From DATEMK01 sp039914625 (lineage in GTDB: Bacteria > Bacteroidota > Bacteroidia > AKYH767-A > OLB10), in NCBI GenBank assembly GCA_039914625.1, contig JBDSOU010000142.1:1-8551 (forward strand): a DNA stretch of 8,551 bases, read 5' to 3'. Of this stretch, positions 6,314-8,551 are shown piece by piece. Each line of letters begins with the position of its first letter. The first letter of the stretch is position 1. The notes beneath the pieces are model-generated. The model worked only from the letters and a program-made list of their open reading frames with translations. It did no database searches and had not been told where the DNA came from. Position numbers and translations under genes: made by a program.

Positions 6314-6321
6314 CAAAAGTA
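6314..6321 (-). promoter_or_regulatory. -7 box for nadB
   Basis: On the minus strand this reads TACTTTTG, an exact TAnnTTTG match 23 bp before the GTG start of nadB. The nearest TTG upstream (complement of 6347-6349) is 25 bp away, a little beyond the usual 17-23 bp. The predicted start of transcription falls close to the opposing + strand box. Confidence 0.6.
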
Positions 6322-6336
6322 ATTAATACATACCTC

Positions 6337-6612
6337 ATGAAATTTACAATCATCGCTGTCCTTATTGCATTGCTTGCCGTAATCTTTGCATTGCAAAACT
6401 CTCAAATGGTAATGGTGAAACTATACTTCTGGAATGTGAGCGGTTCTATGGCTCTGATAATGCTGATAACTTTAGTAATCGGAATGGCATCAGGTATGTT
6501 AATTTTGTTTCCGAATATTTACAGGAATAATTCTGCAATCAAATCGCACAAAAAGAAAATTACAGAGCAGGAAAAGCAATTGAGTGAGGGCACAAATAAT
6601 AAATACAAGTAA
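6337..6612 (+). CDS. LapA-domain (DUF1049-like) small inner-membrane protein
   Basis: 91-residue predicted inner-membrane protein. The pattern is that of the LapA domain: a first helix (about 3-19) ending in FALQNSQ, then VKLYFWNVSGSMALIMLI leading into a second helix (about 36-58), then a basic, coiled-coil-like cytoplasmic tail with HKKKITEQEKQL (71-82). Proteins with this domain are linked in E. coli to lipopolysaccharide assembly (LapA/LapB), but no LapB-like TPR partner is seen here, so I do not transfer that role. The start ATG 6337 precedes the first helix directly. The gene is 2 bp upstream of the nfu gene, so the two are probably co-transcribed from the box at 6301-6308, and it is divergent from nadB. 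Confidence 0.82.
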   Translation: MKFTIIAVLIALLAVIFALQNSQMVMVKLYFWNVSGSMALIMLITLVIGMASGMLILFPNIYRNNSAIKSHKKKITEQEKQLSEGTNNKYK

Positions 6613-6614
6613 TA

Positions 6615-7238
6615 TTGGAAACCGCAAAAAAATATATTGAAGTTTATGCAGAGTCAACACCCAACCCTGCTGCAATGAAATTTGTAATAAATAAAATTTT
6701 ATTGAGTGATGGAGTGGTAGAATATTTCAAAAAAGAAGATGCTGTTGATTGCCCGTTAGCTTTTCAACTTTTTGATTTTACGGGGGTGAAAGCAGTTTTC
6801 ATTACTTCAAATTTCATCACTATCACAAAAACGAATGATATTGACTGGTATGATATTCTTGCCATTTTGCGTGAATTCATCAAAGGATTTTTCATGGGTG
6901 ACGAGAAATTGTTTTTCAAAAATCCACTTGAGAAAGCGAATGAAGTTGAAAGCAAAGAATCAACACCCAATGAGCTCCAGTTATCACAAAATGAAATCAG
7001 TAATGTGCCATTGGAAGAACAGATCAAACAAATGCTTGATGAATATGTGCGTCCGGCAGTGGAGCAGGATGGCGGAGCAATTCATTTCAAATCATTCGAC
7101 AACGGGGTAGTAACATTAATCTTAAAAGGCTCATGCAGCGGCTGCCCTTCTTCCACATTAACGTTGAAATCAGGAATTGAAAATCTTTTGAAAAAAATGG
7201 TTCCTGAAGTAACGGAAGTAGTGGCTGAACAAGGGTGA
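6615..7238 (+). CDS. Nfu/NifU-type iron-sulfur cluster carrier protein
   Basis: Carrier that delivers Fe-S clusters to target enzymes in the cytosol. The 207-residue protein has the two-domain Nfu architecture. The N-terminal Nfu_N domain spans about 8-100 (YAESTPNPAAMKF, then LFDFTGVKAVFI and FIKGFFMGDEKLF). A charged, low-complexity linker covers about 103-133. The C-terminal NifU domain covers about 134-204, with RPAVEQDGGAIHF and the cluster-binding CSGC motif (C174 and C177). No IscU-type or ferredoxin domain is present. The start is TTG at 6615. It is fixed by an in-frame stop at 6600-6602 and by the domain beginning before the first internal ATG (residue 21). The TTG lies 2 bp after the stop of the LapA-like gene with no Shine-Dalgarno sequence, so reinitiation or coupling is likely. 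Nothing appears truncated. Confidence 0.95.
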   Translation: METAKKYIEVYAESTPNPAAMKFVINKILLSDGVVEYFKKEDAVDCPLAFQLFDFTGVKAVFITSNFITITKTNDIDWYDILAILREFIKGFFMGDEKLFFKNPLEKANEVESKESTPNELQLSQNEISNVPLEEQIKQMLDEYVRPAVEQDGGAIHFKSFDNGVVTLILKGSCSGCPSSTLTLKSGIENLLKKMVPEVTEVVAEQG

Positions 7239-7242
7239 CCTG

Positions 7243-7276
7243 AAGTTTTCCAAAAGTTTGACCCTTTGGAAAAGTT
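7243..7276. repeat. Inverted repeat between convergent genes, possible weak bidirectional terminator
   Basis: TTTTCCAAA (7246-7254) pairs perfectly with TTTGGAAAA (7265-7273) around a 10-nt loop. Two A-T pairs add to the stem outside one G-G mismatch. It sits in the 46-bp gap between the stop codons of nfu (+) and the T9SS cargo gene (-), where a shared terminator is expected. No T-run follows on either strand directly, so terminator function is uncertain. It may instead be a dispersed intergenic repeat. Confidence 0.5.
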
Positions 7277-7284
7277 GCAACGAA

Positions 7285-8427
7285 TTAATTTTTCGCAACT
7301 CGCTGAACAAAAGAATTTTTTTCTCCTGAAAGTTTCAATACATAAATTCCCGAAGCAACTTCCGAAAGATTAATTGCTTTGTACTTCATACCAATTGCAA
7401 GTTGTTCGTTAAAAACAATTCTTCCGGTTTCATCATAAACGGAAATTTTGCTGAAAGAATTTTCATTCAAATTAATAACAAAAATTCCATTTGAAGGGTT
7501 TGGAAAAACAAAAACTCCGTTATCAGAATTACTCAGAATTGAAATTCCTGTAGCTTCGGTATAACAAATATCAAGTCGCGGTTGCCAGTAGGGATTCGGA
7601 TTATCAGAGGAGCCAAATAACATCCGGCCATAATATTGTTCAACATCCTGCTTTATTAAAAAACCATAGTTTGCATTAGTAATCATATCCTGCACCATTC
7701 CTGTTACTTCGGTGTAGGTATAATCTTGTGTGCTCACAACACTTTGAGCAAGTGTAGCTTCATTTTGCATGGTTGCGGAAGGTTGAGTATTCCATGTCAC
7801 AGAATTTTCTGACCATGCAGAAGTTATTCTTTGAATTTTACTTTGATTTGAACTCGTCAGCGAGGATTGTTGATCCAAAAAAGCATTATTTGGGGCGAAG
7901 TATAAAGAAAGATTGGCGCTTTGAATTGTAGAGTTTGCGGGAATCGCTGACAAATCAAATTTCAACAAGCTTCTCCATGAAACAGGAGTGCCGAATATAG
8001 TCCATGATCCTGCGCAATATTCGATCTCGCCTGGATAATTATTATTAGGAGTGTAGGTATCAATTGTTGCATCTTCATCCGGTGAAGCTAATTGTAAATT
8101 GATGCAGGGATTTGGATAACTGTACGTGATCTGCAAGGTCGGGTGTTTTGAAGGATCAGCATAATCTCCCGTAGCTAAAATGAGTCGAGCATAATATTGT
8201 TCAGTTGAAAGGTGCAAAGCAAAACCATAAGCTTCCGGTTTATTGCTGATCATATCCTGCACCAATCCTGTAACATCCATATTGGTATAATCCTGAAAAC
8301 CATTAGTGCTTTGAGGTAAAACCATTTCATTTTGCGAAGTCGTAGTCGGTTGATTATTCCAATTGGTTGAATGTTCGCTCCAGGGAGAAATAATTCGCTG
8401 AAGAGTGCTTTGATCGGAATTAGTCAA
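7285..8427 (-). CDS. T9SS-sorted secreted protein with CBM96/DNRLRE-like repeats, 5' end missing or disrupted
   Basis: Predicted exported surface or secreted protein, probably carbohydrate- or matrix-related; no catalytic domain is visible. The 380-residue frame has three parts. Residues 1-103 are the C-terminal half of a CBM96/DNRLRE-type beta domain (LQRIISPWSEHSTNWNNQP). Residues about 107-289 are a complete copy (ATIDTYTP, RSLLKFDLSAIP, IQRITSAWSENSVTWNTQP). Residues about 305-380 are a T9SS type A sorting domain (VFVFPNPSNGIF, VYDETGRIVF, SEVASGIYVLKLSG) that sends the protein through the outer membrane. The half-repeat at 1-103 aligns with residues 189-289 of the full copy. The TTG at 8427 has little support as a start. 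The frame is open to 8457, where a TAA occurs, and no signal peptide is in frame. I infer a truncated or frameshifted 5' end; a sequencing or assembly error near the window edge is also possible. The only candidate terminator is the inverted repeat at 7243-7276. Confidence 0.8.
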   Translation of the reverse strand: MTNSDQSTLQRIISPWSEHSTNWNNQPTTTSQNEMVLPQSTNGFQDYTNMDVTGLVQDMISNKPEAYGFALHLSTEQYYARLILATGDYADPSKHPTLQITYSYPNPCINLQLASPDEDATIDTYTPNNNYPGEIEYCAGSWTIFGTPVSWRSLLKFDLSAIPANSTIQSANLSLYFAPNNAFLDQQSSLTSSNQSKIQRITSAWSENSVTWNTQPSATMQNEATLAQSVVSTQDYTYTEVTGMVQDMITNANYGFLIKQDVEQYYGRMLFGSSDNPNPYWQPRLDICYTEATGISILSNSDNGVFVFPNPSNGIFVINLNENSFSKISVYDETGRIVFNEQLAIGMKYKAINLSEVASGIYVLKLSGEKNSFVQRVAKN

Positions 8428-8457
8428 TAGAGTTGTTGCGAAATTAACAATAAGCAG

Positions 8458-8551
8458 TTAAAGAATAGTTTTAAAACGATGATAAGCAAAAGAAGAAGGA
8501 AGGAATTTTGTGGCTGTAAAAAAATTAGCCATGCATATTCAAAAGGCACTT
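8458..8551 (-). other. Possible displaced 5' leader of the T9SS cargo gene
   Basis: In the frame of the cargo gene, an ATG at 8530-8532 opens 24 codons, ending in HRFKTIL, before a single TAA (8458-8460); the open frame then continues as LLIVNFATTLL. In a neighbouring minus-strand frame the same DNA encodes a strongly hydrophobic stretch like a signal-peptide core (NSFLLLLLIIVLKLFFNCLL), ending at a TGA near 8428. Either could be the lost N-terminus of the exported protein. Neither joins the cargo gene without a stop or a frame change. Confidence 0.35.

Overview
The window looks like a chromosomal piece of an aerobic member of the Bacteroidota. Four things point there: an A1-type cytochrome c oxidase subunit I, a type IX secretion (T9SS) type A C-terminal sorting domain, several exact matches to the Bacteroidota -7 promoter box TAnnTTTG upstream of genes, and AT-rich DNA with almost no Shine-Dalgarno sequences. 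Nothing seen is of phage, plasmid or insertion-sequence origin. Most of the content is housekeeping.

Layout. 1-950 is the 3' half of the oxidase gene (+), closed by a clear intrinsic terminator. 1122-2126 (-) is an extended SDR / NAD-dependent epimerase-like gene, divergent from tyrS at 2192-3469 (+). tyrS overlaps tail to tail by 7 bp with a small two-helix membrane protein gene (3463-3666, -). Upstream of that on the minus strand are a LuxE-like ANL adenylating enzyme (3719-4735) and nadB, L-aspartate oxidase (4737-6290), separated from each other by one base. nadB is divergent from a + strand pair, a LapA-domain membrane protein (6337-6612) and an Nfu-type Fe-S scaffold (6615-7238), separated by 2 bp. 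The last gene (7285-8427, -) encodes a T9SS-sorted protein with CBM96/DNRLRE-like repeats whose 5' end is missing or broken near the window edge.

How the genes work together. NadB makes iminoaspartate for quinolinate and NAD synthesis. Its usual partner NadA is a 4Fe-4S enzyme, and the divergent Nfu protein is an Fe-S carrier, so the shared nadB/lapA-nfu promoter region could link the two processes; this is inference only.

The most unusual feature is a set of three degenerate 7-bp-period tandem arrays at the start, middle and end of the LuxE-like gene (4704-4731, 4477-4504, 3678-3732). Two of them are translated within the gene and the third runs over its stop codon. Other points of note are a degenerate HIGH motif (GVGN) in TyrS, a nearly symmetric divergent promoter at 6301-6321, a tyrS promoter that predicts a very short leader, and the interrupted 5' end of the T9SS cargo gene. 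I did not find a defence system, a CRISPR array or a clearly new multi-gene system.
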